Assembly: GCA_029255685.2 (NCBI GenBank) | Contig: CM055311.2 | Coordinates: 573,001 to 637,000, forward strand | Reading direction: 5' to 3' | Source of the DNA: Silene conica | Taxonomy: Eukaryota > Streptophyta > Magnoliopsida > Caryophyllales > Caryophyllaceae | Length of the DNA: 64,000 nt | Shown: piece by piece, positions 23,710-34,913 of the stretch | Numbering within the stretch: position 1 is the stretch's first letter | How the letters are laid out: every line of letters starts with the position of its first letter | Position numbers and translations under genes: made by a program | The notes under the pieces: generated by a model | What the model was told of the DNA's origin: nothing | The model's database searches: none | What the model saw: only the letters and a program-made list of their open reading frames with translations

Positions 23710-24668
23710 TTAGATTAATTATTGGATTTTTACTTGTTGCTTGGTTGAGGTTATTGCTGAGAATAGTTGTTGCTTGTTTTCTCGGATTATACGTCGTTGG
23801 GAAACATAATACAGTTATTGTATTGTTGGATGAGAATATGAGATTTATGGTTATTCCGAAGCTATTGAATGAATCATTATTTTGTTGGTAATTGATTAAA
23901 ATTCTTTGCAGCTATTCTTCCATCAATATTTATTTATATTCGGCTAACATCGATCTAGGGGAGGTGCCGTCGAAAGTAGCTAGCTATTTTTTTTAAAAAA
24001 TATATATATATATGGCGACGGTTCTTATATTGAAACCGACACCATAGCTTACCCTATGGTGACGGTTTTAGACGCAAAACCGACACCATAGATTACCCTA
24101 TTGCGGCGGTTTATACCTCTATGGTGGCGGTTTGGGACACAACCGACACCATAGCTTACCCTATGGTGACAGTTTTAGACGCAAAATCGACACCATAACT
24201 TACCCTATAGTGACGGTTTTAGACGCAAAACCGACACCATAACTTACCCTATGGTGATGGTTTTAGACGCAAAACTGACACCATACCTTACCTTATTGCG
24301 GTGGTTTATACCCCTATGGTGGCGTTGGGACTCACAACCGACACCATAGCTTACTCTATGGTGACGGTTTTAGACGCAAAACCGACACCATAACTTACCC
24401 TATGGTGACGGTTTTAGAAAACCGACACCATAACTTACCTTATGGTCACGGTTTAGACTCCTATGGTGGCGGTTTGGAACTCACAACCGACACCATAGCG
24501 TACCCTATGGTGACGGTTTTAACGCACAACCGACACCGTAGGGTAAGCTACGGTGGCGGTTTTACAACCGACACAAACCTTATGTGACCCCAGCAATCAC
24601 GTCGCTCAAAAACCGTCACTAATGGTCTTCTAGAACCGACACCGTAGGGCATAATTCTACTAGTGAAC

Positions 24669-25356
24669 TCCATAGACAAATATAAAGCTCGACTTGTCGC
24701 AAAGGGGTTTCTTCAACGTCCCGGTGTTGATTACTCGGACACGTTTAGTCCCGTAGGTTTAACCTGCAACGGTACGTACTCTAATCTATCTTGCTCTTAT
24801 TAACTCTTGGGAACTCAGACAATTAGATATAAATAATGCATTTTTTCAAGGCACCTTAACGGAAACCGTCTACATGGACCAACCTGCTGGTTTCGTTGAC
24901 CCCACCCATCCCACCCATATTTGTAAACTCACTAAACTCATCTACGGCCTAAAACAAGCACCTCGTGCTTGGTATACGACTTTAAAACAATACCTCATTA
25001 CTACCGGCTTCTATGCTTCAATCGCAGATCTCTCACTATTTTTACTTCACATGTCCTCATGCACTCTCTACCTCCTAGTCTACCTTGATGATATAATTGT
25101 CACCGGTCCAAACAAAAACCATGTAGCGTCATTAATAACAACACTTGCATCTCGCTTTGCACTCACGTATGAAGCACCTTGCTATGTCCTTTCATTTTGT
25201 TCGTGAATGTGTTCAACAAGGCCTTCTTCGAATCACTCATATTAACGGGGACGATCAACTTGCGGACTTGCTCACCAAAGCTCTACCGTCTCCGCGCTAC
25301 ACGTTTCTCGCTTCCAAGATTGGTCTCTCCTTTGGGTCGTCCATCTTGCGGGACCG
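24669..25356 (+). pseudogene. Copia pol, downstream part (RT and end of RNase H)
   Basis: Codons continue directly from 18520 after the CACTA. RT motifs: [12 protein letters not shown] (24678-24713), LDINNAFFQG (about 24825-24854), LIYGLKQAPRAWY (about 24937-24975) and YLDDIIVTG (25082-25108). A frameshift lies near 24755. After about 25183 the frame jumps to HFVRECVQQGLLRITHING and DQLADLLTKALPSPRY, the extreme C-terminus of RNase H, so the region between them has been deleted. The 3' LTR follows at 25357. Confidence 0.88.
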
Positions 25357-25573
25357 TATTAGGAATATCATGTAATTAGGAAATTATACCAAACAATTAT
25401 TTTGTATGTCTTTAGGAAACTAGTAAATATCTAGCTTACCATATTTGTCTACTGTATTTAGGAAATTATGTATTAGGGTTTCCATTCTCTATGTCTTGTA
25501 CTTAGTATATATACTCGCATTGTACACTCGTAAATTTATGCAAATAAATTCAATCTTTCACATATACTTTACA
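25357..25573 (+). repeat. Copia 3' LTR
   Basis: 217 bp, differing from the 5' LTR by one deleted base and about two substitutions. The purine tract before it (GCGGGACCG) is weak. Confidence 0.92.
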
Positions 25574-25578
25574 TAGTA

Positions 25579-26138
25579 GTCATCCATTTGATAGAAGTTT
25601 GAATTTTGATGATCATTGTGGGCAAGCAATTTACTGGTTTTGGTGAATGCAATTGCGTACTATTGTTATGTTATTACTAGAGAAGAGGCGTCCGCGACAA
25701 AATAGTGTTCTAGGGCAGTGGTATGTCCGTTTCATGTATGATTGTTTTGCACGCAGATATCTAACAAGAGTTGGTAAATGAGTAAATCCCAAAATCCCAA
25801 GTCAGGCTTGGGTCGGTGAAAAGGTCATTTGGATTCCGTGATTCCGTGATTTCGTGATTGTGAAGCCTGAGGTTGTCTGGTTATAAACTTTTAAGAGAGG
25901 TGCTTGAATTGGCAAGCAGCAAGCAGCAAGCTGAAATGAGTTTAGAATTAGGAGTAACTGGCAAGCATTAGCGGAAATACTATGTTTGGATTCAGGACAA
26001 ATGGAATATAGAGTGAATTTAGCTAAGCTTTGTTAAAGGCAAAGTGAATGATATGATGAGTAAGGCTGGTGGACCACTCATTTCAGTCATTCGCTTTCAT
26101 TTTTGACCATCTTTCGTAGTAAAAGACCCCCGGAGTAA
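25579..26138. other. intergenic, no gene seen
   Basis: Flank of the Copia insertion and upstream region of the PADRE gene. No open frame with recognisable content and no clear repeat apart from GCAAGCAGCAAGCAGCAAGC at 25911-25930. Confidence 0.6.
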
Positions 26139-26323
26139 GGATCCTCTCCATTTCTCGAAAAGAAATGGAGGTCCATTACTTCTCAACGGTTCGGATTAAA
26201 TTTGGAAACGATCCGATGGTTGTAGATTTATTTGGAAATAAAAAGGTAAATGAAAGGGATTGGAATATATAATATAGTAATGTTTGTGAGAGGAAATGGA
26301 GAGAAAAGAAATGGAGAGGATCC
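26139..26323. mobile_element. MITE in the PADRE gene promoter
   Basis: 17-bp perfect inverted ends, GGATCCTCTCCATTTCT (26139-26155) and AGAAATGGAGAGGATCC (26307-26323), around an AT-rich centre. It lies about 160 bp upstream of the ATG at 26483. The superfamily and target duplication are unclear; imperfect similarity of the ends may extend a few bases further out. Confidence 0.65.
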
Positions 26324-26482
26324 ATTCCCCCCCTACGGCTATGCAGTATGCATCATCATTCATCAGATCAAAGTGTAGCAATATAATGACCCTTTAGCAC
26401 TCCACATTCTAGAGTTAAGATTTTCCTATTCAAAAGCTGATCCAAGAGAAGCACCTTACTTAAAGGTTACACTGTAGCATCA

Positions 26483-27088
26483 ATGGGGAATTGCTTAATT
26501 GCTGGTTCTGGTAGCATCACAAATGCAGAGGTAGCAAACAGAATCCAAGTAGTGAGTGGGAATGGAGGAATCATGGAATTCAATGCCCCACTTACAGCGG
26601 GTGTTATCCTCCACGAATTTCCTTGCCATGCAATTGTGAATGGTGATGATTTGTTGTGGACTCCGCTGTCCAACCATCAACAGCTTCATCCTGGACTTCC
26701 ATACGTGCTTCTTCCCCTTCATACAAACAAATACGCTTTTCAAGAAAAGGTAGGCCATGTTAGATCCAAGAGCATACCCACAAGTACAGGCGCCGTTCCA
26801 CCTTTTAGGATGTCCTTTGACCGACGTCAAAATGGTGCCCTCAGCAGATCCAACACACATGTATTATCAAGGCATAAGAAAGGAGACGGCGGAGTTTGGA
26901 AGGTTAACTTGGCCATTACTTCTGAGCAGCTGTTAGAGATATTATCAGAGGAAGTACGCACCCAGGAGTTGATCGAAAGTGTCCGAACTGTGGCTAAATG
27001 TGGCTCTAGTGGCGCCTCCTCCCTCACCTTCTCTGATCAGTGGAGTACTACCACTTCCAGTAGTTGGACTTGCTCTAAAAAAGGTTGA
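26483..27088 (+). CDS. DUF4228 (PADRE) domain protein
   Basis: A 201-residue intronless protein from the ATG at 26483 to TGA at 27086-27088. The N-terminus MGNCL fits the plant DUF4228/PADRE family, which typically begins MGNC or MGNS. Gly2 and Cys4 could be myristoylated and palmitoylated, placing it at membranes (inferred). The N-terminal half carries IQVVSGNGGIMEFNAPLTAG, an HAIVNGDDLLW segment and an LHPGLPYVLLPL segment, the usual order of this domain. The C-terminal part is rich in Ser/Thr. The family responds to pathogens and abiotic stress; its biochemical role is unknown. No lesions are seen, and it is one of two apparently intact host genes here, convergent with the glutaredoxin-like gene. 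A MITE lies in its upstream region. Confidence 0.85.
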   Translation: MGNCLIAGSGSITNAEVANRIQVVSGNGGIMEFNAPLTAGVILHEFPCHAIVNGDDLLWTPLSNHQQLHPGLPYVLLPLHTNKYAFQEKVGHVRSKSIPTSTGAVPPFRMSFDRRQNGALSRSNTHVLSRHKKGDGGVWKVNLAITSEQLLEILSEEVRTQELIESVRTVAKCGSSGASSLTFSDQWSTTTSSSWTCSKKG

Positions 27089-27748
27089 CTTGCTTCATTC
27101 AGCATTGCACCAGACCACCACAAGGACAACTCTGCCCAGCTTACAACCACATACAAAGTTAAACCGATCACAAGTTTGTTGAGGTGTTACATTTAGTGAA
27201 CTCAGTTTCTTGTATATGAACCTCAATTCCGCTGACTAAACTTATCATAGTGTTTCTTAGTTTGTAGTCATTTTGTAATTTTCAAAGAGATAATTAGATC
27301 CGAAATTTGAACTAGTACATCCGGCAATCATGTTAGGGCTAGCAAGACAGCATCATCTTGCTCCGTTATCATTATTTTGAGAAATTCAGGATCTTGTAAC
27401 TATTGATGGTAGTCAATTCCTGAATGTTGTTTTTCAATCATCTTTTATATTGTGCATCTCATTAGCAGATAGGCTGAATCATTTATGTTGTTTCCAAATT
27501 ACTTGCATCAAATAACAAGCTTTGGTTTGGTAGTGACGCTACACCTAAGCTCTAACTTGAAAACTTGTGGATTTACCAGGATTCATACAAATGAAATTAT
27601 AATCACAAAAATCAGAGGATATAAAAGTAAAGCAAGGAAGGCAAGAGTGCGCGGTTTGGTACAGAAAACTCCATATATATGTTATATATAGGCGACAATG
27701 CTAGATACAATGGAAAAAAGAAAAAAAAGATGAAACATAAGTCAGGAC
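27089..27748. other. intergenic between convergent host genes
   Basis: Shared 3' region of the PADRE and glutaredoxin-like genes. AT-rich, with the usual diffuse poly(A)-type signals; no repeat or further gene recognised. Confidence 0.6.
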
Positions 27749-28654
27749 TCAGGAGCAGATGGGGCAGAGAACCAAGCCATTCTCATTACAATCAGGGCAT
27801 CTGAGGACAAGAGGCATCCTGCTACGGGAATTGGATATGTTATGATGATCAAGCAATTTACAACTGCCATTGCATCGGAAGCAGGGCAAGAAGCGAGCGT
27901 CACCACAACCATCACAGGTAGAGCCAGCCATAAGCCTGGGGAGGCCATGAAGGAGCTGTAGAAGACCACCTTCTTCGTGAATCCGGAGAACGTCTTCAGC
28001 TCCTCCCACATAACGGCCCTTAATAAAAAGGCGTGGTGGGAGTAGCATTTGGGGAAGGAATAAGCGCTTTAAGTCGTCTTTGAAACCGCGGTCCATGGAA
28101 ATGTCCCTCTCAGAAAAAGCATAACCCAAGAGCCGGAGAGTGGACCTGACGGAATTGCAGGCCTCAAAAGTGTTTCGGATTCCGCGAAGGGAGGTAGTGT
28201 AGAGAACAATCTTGTCGTGGCCGTGTGGAGGACACAAGTTGGGGAAGTTTTGGAGGGAGTAGTTGGGTTTGGTGTTAAGGTCCGGAATTAGAGGTAAGGG
28301 TTTGAGTTGGGGTTTTGGTTTAGGTTTAGGTTTAGGTTTAGAAGGGATATTAGGATGGGTATTTTCTGTAGCATTGGGTTCGTTGAAAAGGGAAGAAGGC
28401 TTAGAGTTGGAGTTGGAGTTGGAGTCGAGGCCAGCCATGAGTTCCCAGGAATTGATGATCTCGGGTTGAGAAAGGGTAAAGCGATGAGGGGGAGTAGGAG
28501 GGGTCATAGGAGAGGGAGAAGGAGGATGATCCAGGGTAAGGAGGCCGTAAGTGGTGGAAGTTAGAGATACAAAATGGTGGCTAAGTGCATTGCTTCCAAT
28601 CTGCGGGTAATCATCATCCTCCTGGTTAAGTAGACTTGAGGATACACACCCCAT
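27749..28654 (-). CDS. glutaredoxin-like protein with C-terminal CxxC cluster
   Basis: A 301-residue intronless protein. I start it at the ATG at 28654 (MGCVSSSLLNQ). The open frame extends 32 codons further upstream, but those are basic and low-complexity, and MGCVSS is the usual start of this family. Residues 1-145 are a variable Pro/Ser-rich linker with a KPKPKPKPK run. Residues 148-238 form a glutaredoxin fold (KIVLYTTSLRGIRNTFEACN, PPRLFIKGRYVGG, EGGLLQLL) without a CPYC active site. Residues 247-300 hold four CxxC pairs (C247/C250, C258/C261, C286/C289, C297/C300), a zinc-finger-like module. This matches the plant GRX-like group of At5g39865 type. Gly2 may be myristoylated and Cys3 palmitoylated. 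No lesions are seen; a redox or metal-binding role is inferred from the family only. Confidence 0.9.
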   Translation of the reverse strand: MGCVSSSLLNQEDDDYPQIGSNALSHHFVSLTSTTYGLLTLDHPPSPSPMTPPTPPHRFTLSQPEIINSWELMAGLDSNSNSNSKPSSLFNEPNATENTHPNIPSKPKPKPKPKPQLKPLPLIPDLNTKPNYSLQNFPNLCPPHGHDKIVLYTTSLRGIRNTFEACNSVRSTLRLLGYAFSERDISMDRGFKDDLKRLFLPQMLLPPRLFIKGRYVGGAEDVLRIHEEGGLLQLLHGLPRLMAGSTCDGCGDARFLPCFRCNGSCKLLDHHNISNSRSRMPLVLRCPDCNENGLVLCPICS

Positions 28655-28750
28655 TTTCTTTCTTTTCTGCTTTCTTCTTCTTCTTCCTCTTCCTCTTCCA
28701 ATCAATTCACAAAGATAATACGAAGTACAATACCAGTAAGAAACCCCCAC

Positions 28751-29540
28751 AAAATATACTGATTGTTGTTATTAACACGCAGGGAAGAAGACAAGAGAAG
28801 AGAGGGGTCAACAGTTGAAGGAAGATTCCGTTTCAATTGATTTTGAATTTCAAATGAGAGTGGTGACTGCTGGTGTTGAGACTTGAGAATCGTGACACAA
28901 CATGTGAGGGGACATGGGATTTACAACTGCTTTTAAATTATGCTTCCACGCAACCCCTTCATTTTCGTTCAAACCTTCAACCCGCTTCATACTACTTGCT
29001 TAATGTTTGTACAATCCGTGGGTTACTTTCTACTCCATCCAAATCCAAATCCCCTATTTTTTTTGGTTGACTAGAGTTCTTGAAGGTTATAACTAGATCC
29101 AACAAATCTGATAGGATTCGATAAGACTGGTCCGAAATTTAAAAGTGACCCAAATTTACTTGATCCAAAAGTGACCTGTGATTTAAATTGACCCAGTCTG
29201 ACCCCTTGATTGACCCAATGTTGACCAAACCCTAGATAACTCGATCGAAAAAGACTCGGACCATAATTTACCCGATCCAAAATTATTTGAAGTAACCCAA
29301 AATGACAAGTACTAAAGTCTGTTATACGTATCCAAATAAAGTTTTATAAGTAACAATCGTCCTTAATAAAGGGACGTTTTTTACAAGCATAATCTTGAAA
29401 CAGTTGTAAAGTTTGCAAATAGAGAGCCAAATGTTGGAAAAAAAATTTATGGATATTCGTTATGGCCTGTAACTTCAATTTTACTTATTGTCTTCATCTT
29501 CAATTAATTGGTTTTTTTTACAGATTTTAATGGCATTTTT
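28751..29540. other. intergenic, no gene seen
   Basis: Upstream of the glutaredoxin-like gene, the first ~150 bp are likely promoter and 5' leader. From about 29080 to 29300 there are many TGACCC/GACCCAA repeats, suggestive of a decayed repeat element, without clear ends. Confidence 0.5.
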
Positions 29541-29768
29541 ATTATAATGTAGAATGGATGTGGGTTTTTTCTATTGGTGGAAGAATTGCATTATCAAGAT
29601 GATGGATCTGATATTGAGGCAAAAATGAAGAAAATGAAGATGAAGAATCAGAAACTCGGATTGGAGGTGAAAATGTTAAAGGTTAAAGTAGAGAAGCATT
29701 CAAAAGGGGAGAAAATTGTAATGGTTGGATTAATATTTTCTTGGATTATACTAGGTTGTAACCCATAG
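29541..29768 (+). pseudogene. possible GRF zinc-finger protein remnant
   Basis: The frame around 29553-29768 gives NGCGFFLLVEEL, a Lys-rich coiled-coil-like stretch (KMKKMKMKNQKLGLEVKMLK) and a hydrophobic tail (IVMVGLIFSWIILG). The order of a GC-F motif, coiled coil and C-terminal membrane segment is that of small plant GRF-type zinc-finger proteins, many spread with transposons. The zinc-binding N-terminal part is missing. Tentative. Confidence 0.35.
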
Positions 29769-29928
29769 AATTTACGGGTCTGTTTTTTAGAATTTTAGAT
29801 GAATATATATAGTTAATAACGAACTAATTATTTACGGATAAATTAATTTCGAATTATTTAACATACATTAGTACTCCTGAGCTATCATATATTTTGTTCG
29901 TTGGGATGATCGAAACTTACAATAAAAT

Positions 29929-31095
29929 TTTTTTTTTTTGTGGTAAAAATGTAAGTAGTATTAATCAAAGGCCTAAAATGCCCATCAATTACAACCAATT
30001 CATATGGACTTTCCAATACTCTAAGCTATCTCTATGCCTAGACAAAATTTACAAAAACTGATGCATCCTACACCAAGCCTTATCCTTTGTGCTAATATTG
30101 CCTACAAACATGCCACGAAATCTACTCACACATTCACCTTTAACTTGCTTTACCAATTGGCTTGGATGTAGTATATATCCATCTACTCTGCACACATTCC
30201 TATTACGCCAAATCCCATAACATAATCCTACTATAGCAGCAGCAATTAGTTGCCTTCTCAGAAGTGACATGTTTCTGCACTTAAAAACATCACTCCCTTT
30301 GCCAAGATCCAGACCAGCATAGTCCAACCAATCTCTAAGTTCTGTCACACATCTGCGAGTATACTGACAGTCTACAAAAAGATGCTTGTGACTCTCAGGT
30401 TCTAGTCCACAGACAAAGCAAACCAGAGGTGCCTGAATGCCCATTCTATTAAGTCTATCAAGGGTTAACATCCTCTGTTTTTGAGCAAGCCACATGATGA
30501 ACTCCCATCGAGGAACATTTTACCTATTCCAGACCAATTTATGCCATTGCACACTCCCCACGTCCTCCTCTTGCAACCAGTGATACCCATCTGCAATTTT
30601 GTAACAACCATTACTCCTCTGCCATCTACCATTTCTATACCCTGACCTCATTACATCCCTAACCTCACAAACTTTCCTACAAGCCCAAGAGCTATGAACA
30701 GAAGGAACATGAGAAAACCAGTCCCCTTCTTTTATATAGATACAATTCACCCATTTAATCCATAGGTGATCCTGCTTCGTTGCAATCCACCAGACAAGCT
30801 TACCAATGGCTGCTGTATTCCAAACCTTACTGTCAATTAGACCCAGACCACCCTGCTTCTTTCCCTTACACAGCACACTCCATTCAACTAAGGGGGCTTT
30901 CGAATATTTGTCAGTCCCCTCCCATAGAAAGTTCATGCACAGTGCCTTGATTCTGTCCATAACACCAGTGGGAAGAACAAACAATTGAGCCCAGTAAGTG
31001 TGAATCGAAGAAAGAACAGACTTCACTGGGATCAACCTCCCAGAGTAAGAGATTTTCCTGCTATTCCATCCCCTAATTCTTCTTATCATCCTCTT
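29929..31095 (-). mobile_element. 5'-truncated LINE (L1-type non-LTR retrotransposon)
   Basis: On the minus strand the element ends in a poly(A) tract (plus-strand T-run at 29929-29941) after ...ACTTACATTTTTACCAC. Upstream lies the C-terminal part of a LINE polyprotein. The 5' end is cut near 31095, as usual for LINE insertions. I could not find a target duplication. Confidence 0.8.
30049..31089 (-). pseudogene. LINE reverse transcriptase C-terminal region with zf-RVT
   Basis: The segment 31089-30520 encodes the region after the RT catalytic core: W-rich blocks such as KISYSGRLIPVKSVLSSIHT and GGLGLIDSKVWNTAAIGKLV, typical of plant L1-like elements. A TAA stop near 30523 interrupts it. The frame continues into 30495-30049, which carries the zf-RVT cysteine motif CFVCGLEPESHKHLFVDC. 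The catalytic RT motif and the endonuclease are absent. Non-functional. Confidence 0.85.
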
Positions 31096-32058
31096 ATAAG
31101 TTCACATAATCTTATTCGCTAGTCATGAAATGACTTATCTCTTTCAGATGAAACAGCATGTGTGGATATGATCCGCAGAGTGAACGCTCGCACGTGGTAA
31201 ACCTGGTTTACTCAAAATGAAGATAATTACAATTTTAAGGGATATGAACGAGAAACCCTTAAGCTCATTGTAAATTAAATGGTGATCAAAGGTTGACCAC
31301 TTGGATGGTGTAATCCACTAATCGTTTGAGTTATTTATAACTCACGAAAGGTCAAGTAAAATTCAAATGGGATGGTAAGACCATATTGAACCTTATTAAA
31401 GTGAATTGAATTATCATGACCTCGCCCCTAGTTGCTTAAGTGAGGTGACATCTCAATGCAACCGGATGTGTGATGCGATTGATGGTGAGTTCAATTGCCA
31501 TAGAATCATACGAGATGACTAATCGATCACCTAGGCATAGACATGTTAAGATACATTTGCCGGGCTAATGATCGCTGATAGAGCTCTGGCGTAATCTTAT
31601 TAAAAGACTGTCTGGTCGTGGCGGGAGCATCTATCGTGTTTCACATGAGTCAGTTCTTGGACTAATGACTGTTCTCTGAGGTGGCATAGTTTTCAGATTA
31701 ACTTTGATTTATGTCCTAACACCTTCGTAACTGGGGTTTATAAGGACATATTTTGGGTTATGATGGGTTGTGGCCAGCCGGAAGGAATAGGTCGATTAGG
31801 AATTGTCCACCCCTTGTCATGGTTGAGAAATATCTCTAGGCCACTCGAGGAGAATAATAACAAGAAATGCGTGGCCACGCTCGGAAGGTATCTATGGTAG
31901 ATAATTCCGATCAGTAGTTATAACTCCAGATCGAGATAAACCACTCTAGATTTAAATCAATTGCAGGCACGACCTGAGAGGACGCCATGCATTGAGTGGG
32001 AGATAGTAATAGGGCAAGAGAATTGGTAACACACACTTGTCTCGGACAAGTGGGAGAT
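31096..32058 (+). repeat. 3' internal non-coding region of an LTR retrotransposon
   Basis: No gene. The end (31960-32058) closely matches 35490-35580, for example GCATTGAGTGGGAGAT and CGGACAAGTGGGAGATTG, the latter being the polypurine tract. Both are followed by an LTR starting TGTTGGAG. The 5' part of the element is missing, so coding capacity is unknown. Confidence 0.6.
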
Positions 32059-33349
32059 TGTTGGAGGAAGTGTCCTCGACAATAGTGTGTTGACATAATT
32101 AAAACTCATTTGAATGAAACACAATTGAGAGTATTACTCTTTTAAAGTCGACTGATCAACATTTACCGATAATGATTGGCTGTCTAGAGTTTGACATTAT
32201 CGTCATTTGATGGTGGTGATCAGTTGATCCCTTAAGGTCATATCTTTAGGGAATTCCGTCTCAATGGAATAATTAATTAATATCGTATTGGATACGAATT
32301 AATTAATAACTAGAAATTTTGGAAATAATTTTACATGTCGAATATTTTATAATGGGATTATAATAATAATAGTCAAAGTAATAAAATCGTTTTATTACTC
32401 GGTTTTTATTTATTCGTTTAGGAAACGATTAAATTGAGAATGAACACGGTTGATCATAAAATTACAAAAAGTTGTAAATAAAAATTATGGTATTACATTT
32501 TATGCAATAATAATTTCGAATTGTTAGTATAATTATTTAAATGTCATAAAATTGTGAATTATGAATTTTAATAGTTAAAATTGCATAAATAACAAATTGG
32601 GTCATGTGTTGTGGAACATGTGTGACATGTTACAAATTAACACAATTGACAAAGATAAAATGAGTCCATTTTGAACCTCATTTCAGGCGTGTAGTATGTA
32701 GTATGTTATGAGGTTGTGTGTGTAAGTAAGTAAGAGGATTGTATGTAAGGTACATAAAGAATATGTGTAAGGCATATTTTGAGCTTTTGTGTAAGAGTGT
32801 AAGAGAGCATGCATAGGCCATGAAGGCTTGACATGGCTGGCCATATGCTCACTCATGTGAGCATTGTTGCTCTATAAATATTACACTATCTACCACCACA
32901 AGTTCACTAATTCTTATGAGATCATTATTGATGCACATGCTCATCTCATACTACAACCTCATTCATGCTAGTAATACTAAGAAAATTAGTTTTTCTAAGT
33001 AAACATTATTTCCTATATTAATAATATTAAGAGTAATATTATTATTAATTCTAGTATACTAATTCTATTTTCTAGTAACAAAAATAGTGTTGGTTTGAGA
33101 TAGGGTCCTTGATACACATCTTTTGGAGACGATTTTTGTTTGATCGTTATAAGGGTATTTCGGTTATGTGAAGACTCATATAATAGGTGATTATTGAGTA
33201 TAAACCTTCTAAAACCAATGTAAGGACAATCACACATCTTATGATATCATCATGCATGCATAAGATCATATTAAGTTTTATAACCTAAACTTAAAGAAAC
33301 AAAACTCACATTAGATATGAGTATAAAATCTGGAATTTCATTTCCAACA
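32059..33349 (+). repeat. 1291-bp LTR, type TGTTGGA...TCCAACA
   Basis: The inverted ends TGTTGGA (32059-32065) and TCCAACA (33343-33349) are preceded by the polypurine tract AAGTGGGAGAT. It has a CTCTATAAATA TATA-like box at about 32871. The first ~300 bp align well with the LTR at 35581. Its right edge cuts directly into exon 3 of the antisense gene at 33350. This is a 3' LTR, since the purine tract lies to its left; no 5' LTR copy is seen. Confidence 0.78.
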
Positions 33350-34557
33350 GTCCGAGGCAGATGCTCGGGTATAACTTTGAAGCCGGGGGTAGGGATCTCA
33401 ACATGGATTGCAAGAGGAGAGGGATCAACAAAATCAGAAGTCACATGGACAAATTCCTGGACTGAATCAGTAGCATCTACTTCAATAGGGGCAGCCTTGG
33501 ACCTAGCTCCAGCAGGGCCCCCCTCAGTAACATCCATCTTCTTCTTCTTTAAATACCCAGCATCCCCAGGGGTAAACCTTTTTCTTCTTAATTGCATCAC
33601 CCTATCCACGTCGACCCTTGGCCTGCCTGGAAAATGACACCAAGAGGTTAAAATCACCAGATCAGCATAACACACATTCAAAATAACCAGACAAGCAAGC
33701 CATACCTTCCTTCTTCACCACCAGAACAACAGAATCCCTGACCAGCTTGGAGAATATCCTCTCCTCAGCAGGAAGGTCAAGGAGCTTGGCCTTAGAAGCA
33801 GGGGGATCCTTGGACTTGGGGAGCTTGGCTAAGCTAGCCCTACAGAAACAAACCGACTTAGCAAAAAATAAACAACAAAAAAAATCCAGACCAGGAAAAG
33901 CAAAACCAGAAAAGAATGTATACCTTCCACAGACTGCCACTTAGAAAAAATATAGTCGGGTGAGTAGGGCAAGGTATCAATCTTGACGAAGATGAAACGA
34001 GTGAACCACTTGCTATCATCCGGCGTGGTAGAGAAGACAATGACAGAAGGCGTGCCATCATGCCCACGAATGGTGCACTGAGAATGGCCCAAAGAACGTT
34101 GGGCGAACCACTGCCCCAAATCTGCCAACTCAATATTCAGTCCTCGTTCACGATTCAGAGCACAGATGCTAAGCAGGATCCACCATGCATGTGGAGCGAT
34201 TTGGCACATAGCCAGCTTGGTTAATTTTAGGAAATCGATGATCAGATCAGGAAAGGGGAACCTCAAACCCAGACGGAAGGGGTACTCGTAAAAACAAGTC
34301 CAGTCTTCCCTCTCAAAGTCGGCTTTCTCGCCTGAGAGGGGGAAGTGGTAGACAACCCCATCCGGAAAGCCAAACCTCACCTTGATAAGGGAGGCATGGG
34401 ATTCGTTGAAAGCGGAGTCACACAAGTGTTTGGCAGAAAGTAGCCTCTGTGAAGGAAAGGGACCAGAGTAATCCCCCGATGCAGGGAAAGACCCAGAAGA
34501 ACCAGCAGCGGCAGGAGTAGTAGAGGGGGCCGCACTAGAAGAACCAGGAGCAGACAT
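33350..34557 (-). pseudogene. antisense ORF of a Tat-type Ty3/gypsy element
   Basis: Three exons on the minus strand: 34557-33924, 33839-33706 and 33626-33350, all with GT-AG borders (donors GTATAC and GTATGG). Exon 1 (start MSAPGSSSAAP) carries FYEYPFRLGLRFPFPDLI and LKLTKLAMCQIAPHAW, characteristic of the 'putative gypsy type transposon' family (PF04195). Exon 3 is Lys-rich then acidic and is cut by the LTR at 33349. The plus-strand purine tract and LTR start at 34927 lie just upstream of this gene. It is therefore antisense and near the 3' LTR, the position described for extra antisense ORFs of Tat-lineage elements. Function is unknown. Confidence 0.7.
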
Positions 34558-34913
34558 TGTAAAATTCGAAAGTAGAAAAAATTTTAAGGAGTGAAAAAGG
34601 TAAAGAAAGCAAGAAAACAAGAAGGCGACGAAAGAGTGAAAGAAAGGAAGGTAAAAAGTGAAGAGGGACGGTTAAAAGGGGATTTATAAAGGAAAATAGG
34701 CGGTTAAAAGTGAAGGGTGAATTTCGAATTTGAATGTCAAAAGTAAATGCTAGTGGGAAGTTGAAATGATAGAGGGGACATGTCATTAATGGGTAGTTGA
34801 GAAGGTGTCACAGTGGGTCATCCACGTGCACAGCATCAAGAGCCCCAAGCCAACATCAGAATTCCCAGAGCCAGAAGAAATTACAGCCCAATTGAAAGCC
34901 AAGTCATGCTGAA

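Larger units (their letters stand above)
18521..24665 (+). mobile_element. CACTA element with captured gene fragments
   Basis: The ends are CACTAGTACAAAAAACCCCT (18521-) and, read inwards from 24665, CACTAGTAGAATTATGCCCT, with a 3-bp duplication AAC at 18518-18520 and 24666-24668. Subterminal arrays of GTGACGGTTTTA / AAAACCGACACC motifs cover 18555-18850 and 24010-24650. The interior has TOM20 exons (20669-20994), an unidentified exon-like segment (22494-22991) and Ulp1 protease exons (23153-23709). No TNP2-type transposase was seen, so it appears non-autonomous. It sits in the RT codons of the Copia and its removal leaves them in frame. Confidence 0.93.
15404..25573 (+). mobile_element. Ty1/copia LTR retrotransposon, split by a CACTA
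   Basis: The LTRs are at 15404-15621 (218 bp) and 25357-25573 (217 bp) and differ at only about three positions. A perfect 5-bp duplication, TAGTA, flanks them at 15399-15403 and 25574-25578. The primer-binding site TGGTATCAG follows the 5' LTR at 15622. Without the CACTA (18521-24665) the element is about 4.0 kb. It carries gag, protease, integrase and part of the reverse transcriptase, in that order (Copia), with several frameshifts and a large internal deletion near 25183. The LTRs start TATTAGG rather than TG. Confidence 0.93.

Noticed and set aside
28655-28750. 32-codon N-terminal extension of the glutaredoxin-like protein
   Set aside because: Low-complexity Arg/Lys sequence; MGCVSS at 28654 is the typical family start.
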